Counted from the first letter of the stretch, positions 11,346-22,853 are shown. The stretch is DNA of 35,000 nt from Chrysomallon squamiferum (GCA_012295275.1 CM022666.1:1137501-1172500), one strand, 5' to 3'. Numbers and translations: made by a program. The notes: generated by a model from the letters alone, not told the origin.

Positions 11346-11752
11346 AAATTTTGTTTTTCATAACAAGTTGAACAGGAAGTTCTGTACCACAAATAGACAT
11401 GCCAGCAGAGAAAGATACCAGAATTACCTCCCTTTCTGTTATTACATTGTTTAAGAGAAGATAATGAATTTAATTTACAGACTGGCATGTTTGTCTCACA
11501 ATTGTTCTCTGTATTAACAGGTATCTCCACTCTATTTTGTATACTTGTACAAAGAAAGTAGATTAGATAAACATTTTTATAGTTTTATGATTTGGCAAGT
11601 GAAAAGTAGTAATTGTAAAATTGTTCATCCAAAATAGAAATTATTTGTTAAAACAGGTTTAAAAAGTTCAGTGAGCTGTTTATTAATAATGTTATCAGTA
11701 AATGCATTTTTTTGACAATGTTCATGGATTATAATATATAATTTCAGTTTTA

Positions 11753-11824
11753 GTGTGTGTGTGGTGTGTGTGTGTGTGTGTTTGTGTGTTTGTGTGTGTG
11801 TGTGTCTGTGTGTGTGTGTGTGTG
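11753..11824 (+). repeat. (TG)n microsatellite
   Basis: Interrupted GT repeat with TTTG and TCTG breaks. Confidence 0.95.
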
Positions 11825-12404
11825 CTGTTTTGAAAAACATTAAAATGTATTGAGAGTATCCATTAAAGAAAACCTTTTTTTTATCTGATCCGATAAAATT
11901 TCATTTAATTTGATATAATGTCTTCCATCTTTTTATTACTGTTGTTTTGTTGTTATTGTTTGTTTCTTTGTTGTTGCTGTTATTATTTTTATTGTCGTTA
12001 ATACCTTGTCTTCTAGGACAAGAATCAAATTGGCTATCCATAATAACATTCAAATTAAATCTAAATATTGTATGAGTTCATGTTGTGTTGGATTGGGAAT
12101 TATTTTATGTTCTGCATGTAATGTAGTATTCTGAATTTGTCAAATCTAGACACTGTTGTTATTTATCAAAATTAACCTTGTAAGTTTATAAGAATTAATA
12201 CTAAGGACTAACAATTATCTGTTTTAAAGTTTGGTTGCAGGTCGAAGTTAGTGTTAGTATGTTAGATGATTAGTTAGAAAGAAAGAAAAAAAGGATATTA
12301 AGATTTACACATCTACATTAATTACTTTTAGTTATATCTAGAATGTAAATCTAAAAACTATCAATTTTAAGGCTGAAAGGCATCATTCACAATGTAATCA
12401 GTAT

Positions 12405-12490
12405 AAAAATCTCAATTTGCCTTTGAACCACTGTTGGGAGTTGAACCCAATACCTTCAGGTTCCTCACCATTCATGGGAGGTAACTCATC
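12405..12490 (-). mobile_element. tRNA T-arm-like remnant, probably SINE
   Basis: On the minus strand, 12450-12434 folds as TTGGG-TTCAACT-CCCAA: a perfect five-base stem with a seven-base TTCRANY loop, which is exactly a tRNA T-arm and contains the B box GGTTCAACTCC. No matching acceptor stem or clear D-arm is visible at tRNA distance, so a functional tRNA is unlikely and a decayed SINE head is the better reading. Confidence 0.45.
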
Positions 12491-12760
12491 CTGAATTATT
12501 TGTGGCTGTGTGTGTGAGTCTGCAGTGCAGCCATGTTGCCAACTGTTATTGATTTTCTCCAGTGCTACTTAACTGAGAAAGTTTCACTCAGTGTTGTCAG
12601 TCAGTGATGCTGGGTGAGTGCGTTGTGAGTGATGTGTGCTGCTGCTGTCAGCGTTGATGCAGTGCTGTGATGCTGTAGCAGTGAGTTTTTAAACGAGGTT
12701 TACACCTGTCAGTTCTTTGATGTGTGCTGTTGTTTTACTGCCAGCGACCTGATCATCTCT
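12490..12760. other. GC-richer island rich in GTG/GCTG words
   Basis: More balanced composition, with repeated GTGATG, TGCTGCTG and GTCAGT words. No splice-bounded open frame. It adjoins the SINE-like remnant and could be part of a larger decayed element or a regulatory block. Confidence 0.3.
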
Positions 12761-12923
12761 CTCGAGAGACTTTGTCAAGAGTTTTCTTCTCACTGTAAAT
12801 ATCACTTTTATTTACTGTTTGTGTCTTCTTTGTCTCACTGCTGTTGTTGTTGTTGTTGTTTGGATTGATGATGATGATGATGATGTTGTTGTTTAGGTTT
12901 AGAATGATTTGTAGATGTGTACT

Positions 12924-12924
<1 letters not shown>

Positions 12925-12954
<30 letters not shown>
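12925..12954 (+). repeat. Poly-T tract
   Basis: About 28 consecutive T. It could be the reverse of an A-rich retroposon tail, but no element head is recognised next to it. Confidence 0.9.
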
Positions 12955-12956
<2 letters not shown>

Positions 12957-12974
12957 CTTCATGTATTGTTGTTA

Positions 12975-13475
12975 TTGTTAGTGTGTAATGAAATGTAAAT
13001 AACTATTTGACTTTATTGTTTTACAGTTATAAAGTTGAACTGTGATTATAACTTTCTTAATATGTAACAAAATGTAAATAATCCTTTGACTTTATTGTTT
13101 ACACTTACAATATTTGTTCTTGTTTATTTATAGTGAACTGTAAATAATGATTAGACTTCATTGTTTACAGTTATAAGGTTTTTTCCTTGTTTTTTATAGT
13201 TAACTGTAAATTCTTAGTAGGTAATGAAATGTAAATAATTCTTCCACTGCCTTGTTTACAGTTATATTGTTGTTTTGTCTTTTAAATAATACTTTGTCCC
13301 TACTGTTTATAGTTGTGTGTGTTTATTTGCTAATGCACCTTGTTTACAGTCAATTATGGATAAATTGTTTTTCTATTATAATGAATTGTAAAATTACTTT
13401 GTGTTTGCTGTTTGTAGTTGTATGTGTTTACATGTTAATTTCGTTTGTTTTACAGGGAATTGTAGATATAAGTTA
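12975..13475 (+). repeat. Degenerate tandem array with repeated TGTTTACAG cores
   Basis: Words of the form ATTGTTTACAGTTATA recur near 13016, 13096, 13158, 13250, 13304, 13338, 13404 and 13446, usually alternating with AATGAAATGTAAATAAT and ACTTTATTG or close variants. Spacing is irregular (34-92 bases), as expected for an old array with internal deletions. Many copies resemble a 3' splice acceptor (TTTACAG) and a forkhead-factor site (TGTTTAC). Confidence 0.7.
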
Positions 13476-13676
13476 ACTTTGTAAAAGTGGTGTGTTCCTT
13501 AAACTGAGTCATAATTTCCTGCATTGGTTTGCAGTGTTTTGATATAAGTTATAATGATTTTATGAAGAGCTCGTACTGTGTTGTACATTGTCAGTCACTG
13601 GGATTTGATCCAGCTTGCTGCCAGCTGAGGAACTGTCAGTGATTTGTGATCTTTTGTGAAAGATTAATGTTGTAGG

Positions 13677-13678
<2 letters not shown>

Positions 13679-13712
<34 letters not shown>
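13679..13712 (+). repeat. (AAT)n microsatellite
   Basis: Eleven AAT units, nearly perfect. Confidence 0.95.
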
Positions 13713-13713
<1 letters not shown>

Positions 13714-14539
13714 TTTAACATCAGAGTTGGTATATGAATACAGCTGTTTCATTTACATATTCAGTTCTGTGCCTTTTAATTCATTGCTTGAGTAATAAAC
13801 TATTCAAAGTTTATCTGATTTTGACAATCTTAACAAATATTTTTCATTGTTTATAATAATTACATATCAAGAACAAACAAGAAATAATAATAAGAAAATA
13901 AATACAGAAAAGCCAAACTGCATATAAAATTGACATGTAACTTCATCATACATCATCTTCAGTAGCTTGAAATGACCTCTTTCTGTTTAAGCTGTAGTAA
14001 CAAGACAGGACTTCATTTGACTTCATTTAACAGAAACATGTTCTGACCTCAGGCCAGTCTGTAACTGCTGTAATTGTATGGAGCTGATTGTCTTTGGTCT
14101 TGTACTCAAATCATCCATTATCTGCAGTATCACTGTCCATCTGGATTTTTAAATTAATCCTTGGATCTGGATTCCACAAATTGTATTTTAGAAACATCCA
14201 CTATATTCATCTGGATTTCATATTAGTACTTGGATCTAGATCCATTGATTCCTCAAATTGTCTTTTGTTCTGTATTAAAAACAACAGCAACAACAGCTGA
14301 ACTAATTGCTCATCACCATTAGAATTTCATACTTAATGCACAGATATGAATCCAGTGATCCATATAATTAAGTAATTTTATAAAGGTCTTTCACATCTTT
14401 TTTTCTTCTTTTTTTTTTTTAATTTAATTTTTTAATTTTTTTTTTTTTAAAAGCTGTCATTTATCCTGACTCGAGAGAAACAAATTATTGGGAGTAATGA
14501 CTTTTATGAGATGATCCTGTGTTAAAATTATACCTCTCT

Positions 14540-14665
14540 GTCTCCTGGTTATGATTAATAGTCGCGTAATGAAGGCTCCTGTGTTTGATAATGATTGGTG
14601 GGGAACGTTGGAGCAGTTTTGGAATGTGATTCATCTTCCGAAAATTCCAGTGTGATTTGTTTTTA
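14540..14665. other. Small GC-richer island with TAAT/ATTA words
   Basis: Balanced sequence containing GATTAATAGTCGCGTAATGA and TGATAATGATTGG, words typical of homeodomain-type regulatory DNA, directly before a CRE-like minisatellite. No open frame. Confidence 0.3.
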
Positions 14666-14672
14666 ATGAGCT

Positions 14673-14808
14673 GTTGTTGTTACAGGAGTGATGTCATCAT
14701 TGTAGTTGTTACAAGAGTGATGTCATCATTGTAGTTGTTACAAGAGTGATGTCATCATTGTAGTTGTTACAGGAGTGAAGTCATCATTGTAGTTGTTACA
14801 GTAGTGTG
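14673..14808 (+). repeat. 29-bp minisatellite, about 4.7 copies, with TGATGTCATCA cores
   Basis: Units GTAGTTGTTACAAGAGTGAT followed by GTCATCATT start at 14673, 14702, 14731, 14760 and 14789 (the last partial). Copies two and three are identical and the others differ by one to three bases. Three of the four full copies carry TGATGTCATCA, close to the ATF/CRE core TGACGTCA; in the fourth it is TGAAGTCATCA. Confidence 0.95.
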
Positions 14809-14909
14809 GCCACGTTGTTGAGAGTAAATTGGTTCAAGCATGGCAGCAGGTTGAAATTTACTGATTTAATATACAGTAAATCACTGGGTAAACTGGTCAT
14901 GTATTATTT

Positions 14910-15010
14910 TTAATAATGATAATGATAATAATAATGATAATTATTATAATTATATTTACTATTATAATTACTATTATTATTATTATTAGTATTGTTATTA
15001 TTATTATTTA
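14910..15010 (+). repeat. (ATA/TTA)n low-complexity trinucleotide stretch
   Basis: Imperfect AAT/TTA words with an inversion in sense near 14945 (ATAATAATGATAATTATTATAATTA), so part of it could fold on itself. Confidence 0.8.
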
Positions 15011-15161
15011 TAAAATCCCGCAAAAAGAAATAACAATTGCAGCCTTTATCCAAATTAAAACAAATTTCAGAGAGAGAGAAAGAGAAATTTAAAAAAAAAA
15101 AAAAAAAAGAAGAAGAAAAACCCCATAATCAAACTTAACCCAGAAAAAAAATCAAAATAAT

Positions 15162-15162
15162 A

Positions 15163-15195
<33 letters not shown>

Positions 15196-15207
15196 ATAAT
15201 AATAAAT
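15162..15207 (+). repeat. (AAT)n microsatellite
   Basis: Imperfect AAT run in an A-rich stretch, with AGT and AAC interruptions. Confidence 0.9.
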
Positions 15208-15845
15208 TTAAAATGGAAAGGAAAAAATAGAAGAAAAGAAGACTCATCAGACTAAATCAATTTTTTTTTGGAAGGTTTATGGAATTATGTGAATATTCAG
15301 AAATTGTTTTTATAGTCAAGGCTAATTTTGTGTTCACGTAAGAGATCTAAACATTGTAATTTATAAAACACTCAAATTTGCACAGCCAGTCTTCCATGAA
15401 ACAAGCAAGCTGTCTAAAACACTGATCATCATTCTTCTGACATTTTAGACCATTACCTTCTTCGTTTCACAACACCAGCAAAAAATAAACCTCAATTAAT
15501 CGAACTATTCAATATTTCATTTGATTACTTTCCCTAAAAGTAGAATATATTTCTTTTCTTTCTTTTTTTTCTTTTCTTTTTTCTTTTTTTTTTAAGCTGG
15601 GCAAAATAAAATCTACACCCAAATCTTCAGTTGATATTCGCATTCCCGTACCATTTTAACTCAAAATTTCCAAGAGACGGAATCATGCGAGTAAATTCTA
15701 GTAAACTGGGGGTGAGGTCGAATTCTTGGAGATTCTCTGTTTTTTTAGTCCTGTCTTTGCGTGATTCAGGCTACTTGTAACTATGTTATTATTGATTATA
15801 AGATCTCTTGGAGCACTTTGTGAAAAAGCTTAGGCAAGAGATAAA

Positions 15846-15849
<4 letters not shown>

Positions 15850-15880
<31 letters not shown>
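15850..15880 (+). repeat. Poly-A tract
   Basis: About 30 consecutive A. No recognisable retroposon body lies directly upstream. Confidence 0.9.
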
Positions 15881-15884
<4 letters not shown>

Positions 15885-15954
15885 ACACTGGTTGAATTAA
15901 AGTACTTAGCCAATGTCTGAGGTAATATTTTTTTTTTTTAATTATTTTTTTTTT

Positions 15955-16397
15955 TATCTGATGAAATTTATTTTGTGGAAAAGGTTCTAACAGTATTGAT
16001 GTTCACAAAGATTTTCATTGATCTGTGAGTTGTTCAGTTCCTGTCTTTGCTTCCACATTTTCTTCTTCTTTTCAAAAACTTGGGTGTAAAAGAAGGAAAT
16101 AAAATGTTAAGTATCGGAAGGAATGATAGTCAGGAAAAATTATTTCTAAATATTTTATTTTGCAGAAAAGGTTATTGATGTCCACAAAGTTACTTATTGA
16201 TCCAGAGATATTCAATTCCTGTTTATCTTCTTCATTTTTTCCAATCATTTCATCTTCTTTTTTTTTTTTTTAAAACTAGGGGAGAAAAAAAAAGGAAATG
16301 AATATGAAATATAGGAAGTAATGGTGGACATGAAAGATTATTTTAAAATATTTTATTTTGTGGAAAAGGTTTTAATGGAATAGTAAAGTTGCTTATT

Positions 16398-16432
<35 letters not shown>

Positions 16433-16540
16433 CTTTATTTTCAAAACTGGGAAAAGATTTTTTTTTTAAATGTGAGAATAAAATTTAAGTGGACCTTATT
16501 AGAAGGAATGATGGGAAAAAATTTATTTTAGCATATTTAT
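15955..16540 (+). repeat. ~190-bp tandem repeat, three copies plus a partial
   Basis: TTTATTTTGTGGAAAAGGTT or its TTTTGCAGAAAAGG variant occurs at 15967, 16154 and 16352 (steps of 187 and 198). Each is followed by GATGT(C/T)CACAAAG or a shortened form, ATTGATC, TTCAGTTCCTGT, a TTCTTCTTTT tract, AAAACTNGGG and GGAAG(G/T)AATGATGG. A decayed fourth copy begins near 16516. Poly-T stretches within the units vary greatly in length. Confidence 0.8.
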
Positions 16541-16603
16541 ATTTTTAAAATTGTTTGAATGTGTTCAGTATTGATGAGAGAAAGAAAGATGAGGTAAAGA
16601 GGA

Positions 16604-16607
<4 letters not shown>

Positions 16608-16697
<90 letters not shown>

Positions 16698-16702
16698 GAG
16701 AG
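16608..16702 (+). repeat. (GA)n microsatellite, ~90 bp
   Basis: Nearly pure GA dinucleotide, followed by purine-rich sequence to about 16840. The Ser-Leu frame on the minus strand is a by-product. Confidence 0.98.
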
Positions 16703-17269
16703 TGAAAAAGAAATGAAAAAGGGATAGTGTAAATGAATGAATAAATGAATGAATAATAGATATTGAAATAAAATGAGAAAAACAGGAACAGAGAGTGAGA
16801 AAGAAATAAAGAGAGAGAGAGAGAAGAAGAAAGAAAAAAGAAAAAACTAATGATTAAGAGATAACGAAATGTCAAAGTTTCACACAGAACAGAAAAAGAA
16901 ATTAGATGAATTAGCTGATTATATTAATAATTGTAAAAAAAACCTTCTGTAATGATGAAACCATAACTGAAAATGGATTTAAAAAAATTAGTTATTAAAA
17001 TCTTCTTTTTTTTTTTTTTTTTTTTGAAGGATTTCTAAAATGAGCATTTGAGCTGATTCAATATATTGAATTTTGTAAAAATCAAATGATTGGCTACTTT
17101 TAAAAAAAAAACTTTTATGTATTTTTTTTTTTTTTTTTTTTTTTTAAATATTAAATGTATACAGAGATAAAATAATTAAATGGTCTTGATAACATTCTAA
17201 AAACATTTGGGAACATTTTTTTTTTTTTTTTTTTTGGAATTAATGGAAGAAAGCATTAAAACAGAAATG

Positions 17270-17640
17270 TCTTCCATTGACGACCAATACACCCGGACAG
17301 CAAATGCCATATCCATTAGCTTCATTACAGGATTGTTTTAACAACAGCAATAACAGCCACAGCTGCAATTTATTTTGTTATTTTTTTCTTCAAAAATTCA
17401 TTTCTTTAGAAATACAAAAAATGTTTGTCAGTAATGCCGGCTCAAACTTTGTGTATTTTGAGAAATTTTCTTTTGAGTTCATTTTTCGGGAAATAATCAG
17501 AAGACGTTGCTTTGGATGGGACATTTTGTCGTTGCCATGGTTTCTGGTAAATGTTTACTTGCCAACTGCATGCTTATGTTGTTAACTGGCCAATTGCATT
17601 AACCTGCCTTGGGAAATAATGGAACGAGATTAGCAGATCT
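17270..17640. other. More complex island, candidate conserved non-coding block
   Basis: It follows a poly-T run and is non-repetitive, with a 102-codon + frame (17277-17585) that has no recognisable domain and no convincing acceptor or donor. It contains GTTGCCATGGTTTC at 17531-17544, partly like an RFX-type X-box. Regulatory or chance. Confidence 0.3.
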
Positions 17641-17934
17641 ATAAGTGAAGATAGTAAACGTATTGTGAGTAATTGATGTACTGGCTTGTTTTCAAGCTAT
17701 TAACATTGTTTTTGCATGTTTCGCAAACAGTGGGTAAACTCTGTGTGATAATTCATTTGTGTTTGTTAAAGAAATCCAGTTTATTGTTTCCTTTTATCAC
17801 TGTTGATGTCTCAAGAAAGTTTTATTAGTTTTTAGTTGTTTATTTTTATATATATATACAGCATGGCCATTTATGTCACTTTATTATTAGGTAAAGGTAA
17901 AGGTTTGATGATGATGTTGTTGGTTGTGTTTTAA

Positions 17935-18117
<183 letters not shown>

Positions 18118-18179
18118 TATTGTTACCATTGTTGTAGTTATTGTCACTGTCATCATCATAATCATCATGATCATCCCAT

Positions 18180-18222
18180 CATTATAATTATTTTTCTTCT
18201 TATCATCATCATCATCATCATT
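18180..18222 (+). repeat. (ATC)n microsatellite
   Basis: Short ATC/TCA run following the TTA tract. Confidence 0.85.
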
Positions 18223-18597
18223 ACATTACATTGCCTCTTATTGCTGCTTTATTTCATTTTATTTATTTATTTATTGCAAATCAATTTTTCGTAATGTAAT
18301 ACCTCCGTTTACTTTGACTTTATTAGAAATCTTATCGGATGTTTTAATACTTGAAGGCTTTTCATGCTATAAACATGGAAGTAAAGTTTGATTCTGCACA
18401 AAAAAAGTCAAAGATTTATTAGTTTATTGAAAATCTTTTTTTTTTTTTTTTATTAAGCTTTGCCTTTAGACTAACATTTCATGTAAATATTAATTTCTTT
18501 TTTTATTTTTTTTTTTTTTTTAATTTCATCATATGCTGTACTTCTTTTCTTTCTTTTTTTCACCCTTTTTTTCTTATTAGCAAGAGTTGCAGGAACA

Positions 18598-18700
18598 GAT
18601 CTGGTGATAGTAATAGTAAAACTAGTCCTAGTTGCAGTGGTAGTAACAGTTGAAGTAGTAGTAACAATTTAGTATTAGTAGAAATTGTAGTGTACTAGTT
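18598..18700 (+). repeat. Degenerate AGT-type trinucleotide stretch
   Basis: Repeated AGTAGTA, GTAGTAACA and AGTAATAGTA words suggest a decayed trinucleotide repeat just before the TC tract. Confidence 0.7.
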
Positions 18701-18713
18701 ATATATGACTATC

Positions 18714-18826
<113 letters not shown>

Positions 18827-18904
18827 AATACCAGACAGTATCACTGGATCTACAATTTACCAGATTAGTAGTCAGATTTAAGAGTAAAAAGACATTTAAT
18901 CTAT

Positions 18905-19080
18905 TTTTTGTGTGTCGCAGTGGTGGCTAATTGAATGACTGGTTTCGACATCGCAGGCAGAATTCAAACAGATTCCTGACTCGTTAATGACACAGAATCA
19001 GAGTGACGTCTGCTGCAGACACATCACACTAGTTGTATTGTCAGGCGAACTAATTGTACCAAGATGTACAAAACTCTGTG
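18905..19080. other. GC-richer island, candidate conserved element
   Basis: Non-repetitive block with CGCAGTGGTGGCTAATTGAA, ATCGCAGGCAGAATTC, AGAGTGACGTCTGCTGCAGA (a CRE-type TGACGTC) and homeodomain-like TAATTG words. Stops in all frames. Regulatory role is an inference from composition only. Confidence 0.35.
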
Positions 19081-19087
19081 TGTGTCA

Positions 19088-19265
19088 GTGGATAGAGAGA
19101 GGGGGGCATGGACGAGAAAAGGGGAGCAGCAAGGGTGGGATAGAAGAGAGAAAGAAAGTGTGAGAGAGAGGCAGAAGGAATAGAGGCAGAGAAAGAAAGA
19201 TAGAGGGATAGAGAAAAAAGAGAAAGAGAGAAAGAGGAGAGAGAGATAAAGATAGAGAAGATAAT
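19088..19265 (+). repeat. Irregular polypurine stretch
   Basis: About 175 bases of almost only A and G (GAGAGAGG, GAAAGAAAG, GGGATAGAGA) with few interruptions; probably an old, decayed GA repeat. Confidence 0.8.
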
Positions 19266-19536
19266 ATTTGAAAAATAAAATAATTAACTTGTGAAAGTTA
19301 AACAGTTAATTGTTAAAATAATATATATATATATTTATATATGAAAAGTAAAAAAAAACCAAAACAAAACAAAGAAAATATCATATTACAGAAAAACAAA
19401 AACTATTAATGACTACTCATAACATTTACCTAAAAATAAAATTTACCATTTTTTTTTTTTTAAATATATATTAGACAATTATACAGAATTTATTTTTTTA
19501 TTTTTCATCCTGTCTTCCTCACATTTCTCCTTCCAG

Positions 19537-19647
19537 CTTGTGCAGTCTGTGTATTCACAGACATATTTCAATCAGCTTGATGGATGTACAGACATGACTC
19601 CGATATACTGCCAGTCTAATAATGAAGATGAAGTTTTGCCACATTAG
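19537..19647 (+). other. Open frame directly after a splice-acceptor-like site; possible alternative terminal exon
   Basis: ACATTTCTCCTTCCAG ends at 19536 and would be a good acceptor. From 19537 in phase 0, the phase that exon A's end requires, the frame is open for 36 codons (LVQSVYSQTYFNQLDGCTDM continuing to EDEVLPH) and then TAG at 19645. Splicing here would give a CASK cut short inside L27C. No clear AATAAA follows at close range and no homology is recognised, so it may be chance. Confidence 0.15.
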
Positions 19648-20099
19648 CACTGTAGTTGAATAGTTAATTGTCTTGTCAAAGCTCCGAGCTTCCATTTTTT
19701 ATTTTTTTTATTTTTATCTTTGTATGGTGGGAATGTAGCACGAGGTTTACCATTTATAAATGATTCATCTGACTGAGTTTGTCATAATTACTTGACATTT
19801 TCAGGAGAATCGTGTTATGCCGTGCTGTTAGCTAAATTAATTGATTGCATGGGCAGTAGATCTGTTGTTACGAGTTATCTCAGACTGGTAGTTAATTTTC
19901 TTTTTCAGTTTTATTGACCTAATTCACTGATGTTGATAAAATTGTTTTATTAGATGGAGGGTTAATTAATTCATTATTGTGAGTGAATGAAATCGGTAGT
20001 GAATTTTCTGCGTCTGATCTATATTGTGTGGATTTTTAATTGTTGTTGTTTTTTGTTTGTCTTTTGTTGTTGTTGTTGGCTGTAGTTTAGTGAATTTGA

Positions 20100-20720
20100 A
20101 GAAGCTTTTTAATTGTTTTCATTTGTTTATTATTATTATTATTATTAAATAAATTTTAAAGGGTTTATTATTTATTTTTCTAATCTTTTCTTTTTTTGCA
20201 AATTATATTTTGTTATTATTTTATTATTATTGATATAAATTCATTTGAATGAGTTTTAAAAAAAAATATTTTTTATTTATTTGTTGTTCTTTTTATAAAA
20301 TTATTATTTTTAATCTGTCTCATTTTTTCGTTGAAATGCTGTTTTATGGTGTTTTTTTTGTTTTTTATTAATTAATTAAATTAAAAAATGATGAATTCTC
20401 CCAACAACAGAAGAGTAGATTTAATGTTGCATTAACATCAATTACATTTTACACATTGTTTTGCATTTTGGTGATAATCATTGATTATTTAACAATTTCT
20501 TTTTTTTTTATTTGTATGTTTTTGTAGATTGTTTTTTCCTTCTTTTCTTTGATTTTTTCTTTCTTTAGATTTTTTTTTTTCTTATCCCTGGTGCATTTTG
20601 AATAAAAAGTGACAAAGAAAACAAAATTTAGCTCAATATAAATTCTAACTGTAGCTATGTCGATTTTTGTGCACAGACAAATCAAATCTCTTACAGGCAT
20701 GAAACATAAAACATCTTAAA
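20100..20720. other. T-rich intronic stretch
   Basis: TTATT and poly-T sequence without a feature I can name. Open frames on the minus strand are lysine-rich translations of poly-T. Confidence 0.6.
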
Positions 20721-20724
20721 TGAA

Positions 20725-21010
20725 TTTTGGTCAGAAAGAGTTGTATATCACCAAACTCTACAGAGATCAGTTTGCATATATTAACTGTTACCGTATTCAC
20801 CGAATGGCTTCAAGTAAATGACGTCTTTGGCTGTCTGTTTGTCCACTTAAATACAAACAAGACTAATCCAGTTTGGTCCATTCATTATGCATCTTACCAA
20901 GGTTTCCATCATTGGAAGTTTTATTTGCCGATGGAATTGTAACAGTTTGAAAGTTTTCTATCCACAAATAGCTCTCTTGGGCACGTTTTGCTTGATGTTC
21001 GAATTTTCAT
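20725..21010. other. More complex island, candidate conserved non-coding block
   Basis: Non-repetitive, less AT-rich DNA with octamer-like TTTGCAT, TGACGTC and CATCATTGG words. A 71-codon + frame (20727-20942) has no recognisable content or splice context. Confidence 0.3.
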
Positions 21011-21455
21011 CCCAAATTTTATTCAAATGTACCGAAATGTAAAAGAAAAAGAAAGAACAAAAAAAGGATTTTATTTCTTAAATTAGCTTCCATCATTTGT
21101 GATTTGTGTTGATTTCAGTGGTAATTTTAATACCTACCGGTCGGTTATATTTAATTAGTTCAGGGTTTGTTATCAAAGAGAGAGAGAAAGATGGAGCAAA
21201 AGAAATATTTTATTACAGTTATTCTGAGATTCGTAACAAGTTTGACTGTCTGAAGTCGTGAATGTAGACAAATCATCAAATATTTGACTGTCTGTCTCGG
21301 TGGTCTACTTTGTAAAGTCACAGGGGCTTTGTTGTGTGAAATGTGTCTTCTTTCTCCTTGTTATGTCCTAAAGATCCATCACACAAAGAAAGATATTTTT
21401 GTATCAGCACAGAACAACATGTTCTTGAATCACTGGGGCAAAACATTCATTATGT

Positions 21456-21502
21456 AATAATGATAGTGATAATGATGATGATGATGATGATGATGATGAT
21501 AA
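21456..21502 (+). repeat. (ATG)n microsatellite
   Basis: AATGATAGTGATA leads into about ten ATG units, giving the poly-Met frame seen here. Confidence 0.95.
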
Positions 21503-22284
21503 AATGCTTGAAGTTTAGCACTAATAAAGTGAAGATATGAATAAAGAAAAATATTACATCCTTCCAATAACCATATAATAATAATAATAATGATGATGAT
21601 AATTTTGTGGTTTAAGAAAAAATAAATTTACTGAAAAAAATACATTCTTGATAATTAATAGTATTGTAATTGACAAATTATTAACAAGAACAACAACAAT
21701 AATAATTAAAGGTATAATAATATAAAAAAAGTTATAATTACAACGACAACAATAGTAGCAGTAACTGAATATAATGCCTATGATGATAAATAAATAAAAC
21801 GGTAATAACCAATGACAGTAAGATAATTTAAAGAGAATAAAAACAACAAGGACTTCATAACAGAGATTACTTTAACTGGTTTTATCCTGTAATTCAATGA
21901 GGTGCACAGTGGCTTTTCAGCGAGTCTTAGAAAATTAGGTAAATTGTATTGTGACTGGGTCTTCCTGTTAATTGAGCTCAATCAATAACCTGAACATGAC
22001 AGCTAATGACCTGACAGAAATGACCATTACGAAGAACCATCATTGAGAAGTGCACTTCCGAACATCAGCAGCAAATACTGGCTTCGAACTGGAGGAAAGG
22101 CTTGTTAAAAATAAAACTCGTTTTTTTATCGTTAACCTCTTTTAGTCATGTGAGTCATTCATGTCCAAGAAAAAATAATAATAATAATTTTTTTTTTTTT
22201 TTTTTTTACAACAGCTGTAACCATTATTATTATTTCACATTTTTTTCTTTCTTTTTTCTATTTTTTTTTTTTTAATCTATTTCT

Positions 22285-22285
22285 G

Positions 22286-22318
<33 letters not shown>

Positions 22319-22320
22319 AT
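22285..22320 (+). repeat. (CTAT)n tetranucleotide microsatellite
   Basis: About eight CTAT units after a poly-T tract. Confidence 0.95.
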
Positions 22321-22852
22321 ATTAAATAAAAACCAATAACCTTTAAAAAAAAAAAAAGTCCATAAAATTAATTTTGACAAATTGAGTTCTCTAACAGACA
22401 AAAGATTTTAATGGATCTTTTGGCATTTAAATTGAATACTTAACTTGGGACTTTGTGATAACATTAAACTGTCAGTGTTGAATCGTTAAATCAGACACAC
22501 TAAATCATGTCTAAAACAAATGAAAAAATGAATTGGTTTAAATATTGGTTTTACTCTATCATTTTGTTTTTTTTAACTGAATGTCATTTTTATCTTTTTT
22601 AGAAAATGTTTATTTGTCTTGTACATCTTGTTTTTTCACTGATGAAATATTGTTCAGAATTTCTGTATCCTGAAAAAATTAATTCTGGGCACAAATTTGT
22701 CAAAATATTTCTTATATTATTATTGAAATGTGCCATAAAGTTTTGTCAAGATATTTAAATTAATATTTATATTGAAGACTGACCATAATTCGGTTTTTAC
22801 TTATTATGACACCAAGTAACTTTAATTAGAAATGTATTTAATGCAACCTTAT

Positions 22853-22853
22853 A

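Noticed and set aside
10843-11400. 185-codon minus-strand frame, the longest in the window
   Set aside because: Phe/Ile/Leu/Ser-rich low-complexity product of an A/G-rich stretch; no domain, no signal of codon bias, no splice context.
17277-17585. 102-codon + frame considered as an exon
   Set aside because: No family resemblance, no good flanking splice sites, and low-complexity patches; kept only as a non-coding island.
20727-20942. 71-codon + frame in a complex island
   Set aside because: No domain recognised and no acceptor or donor at suitable phase.
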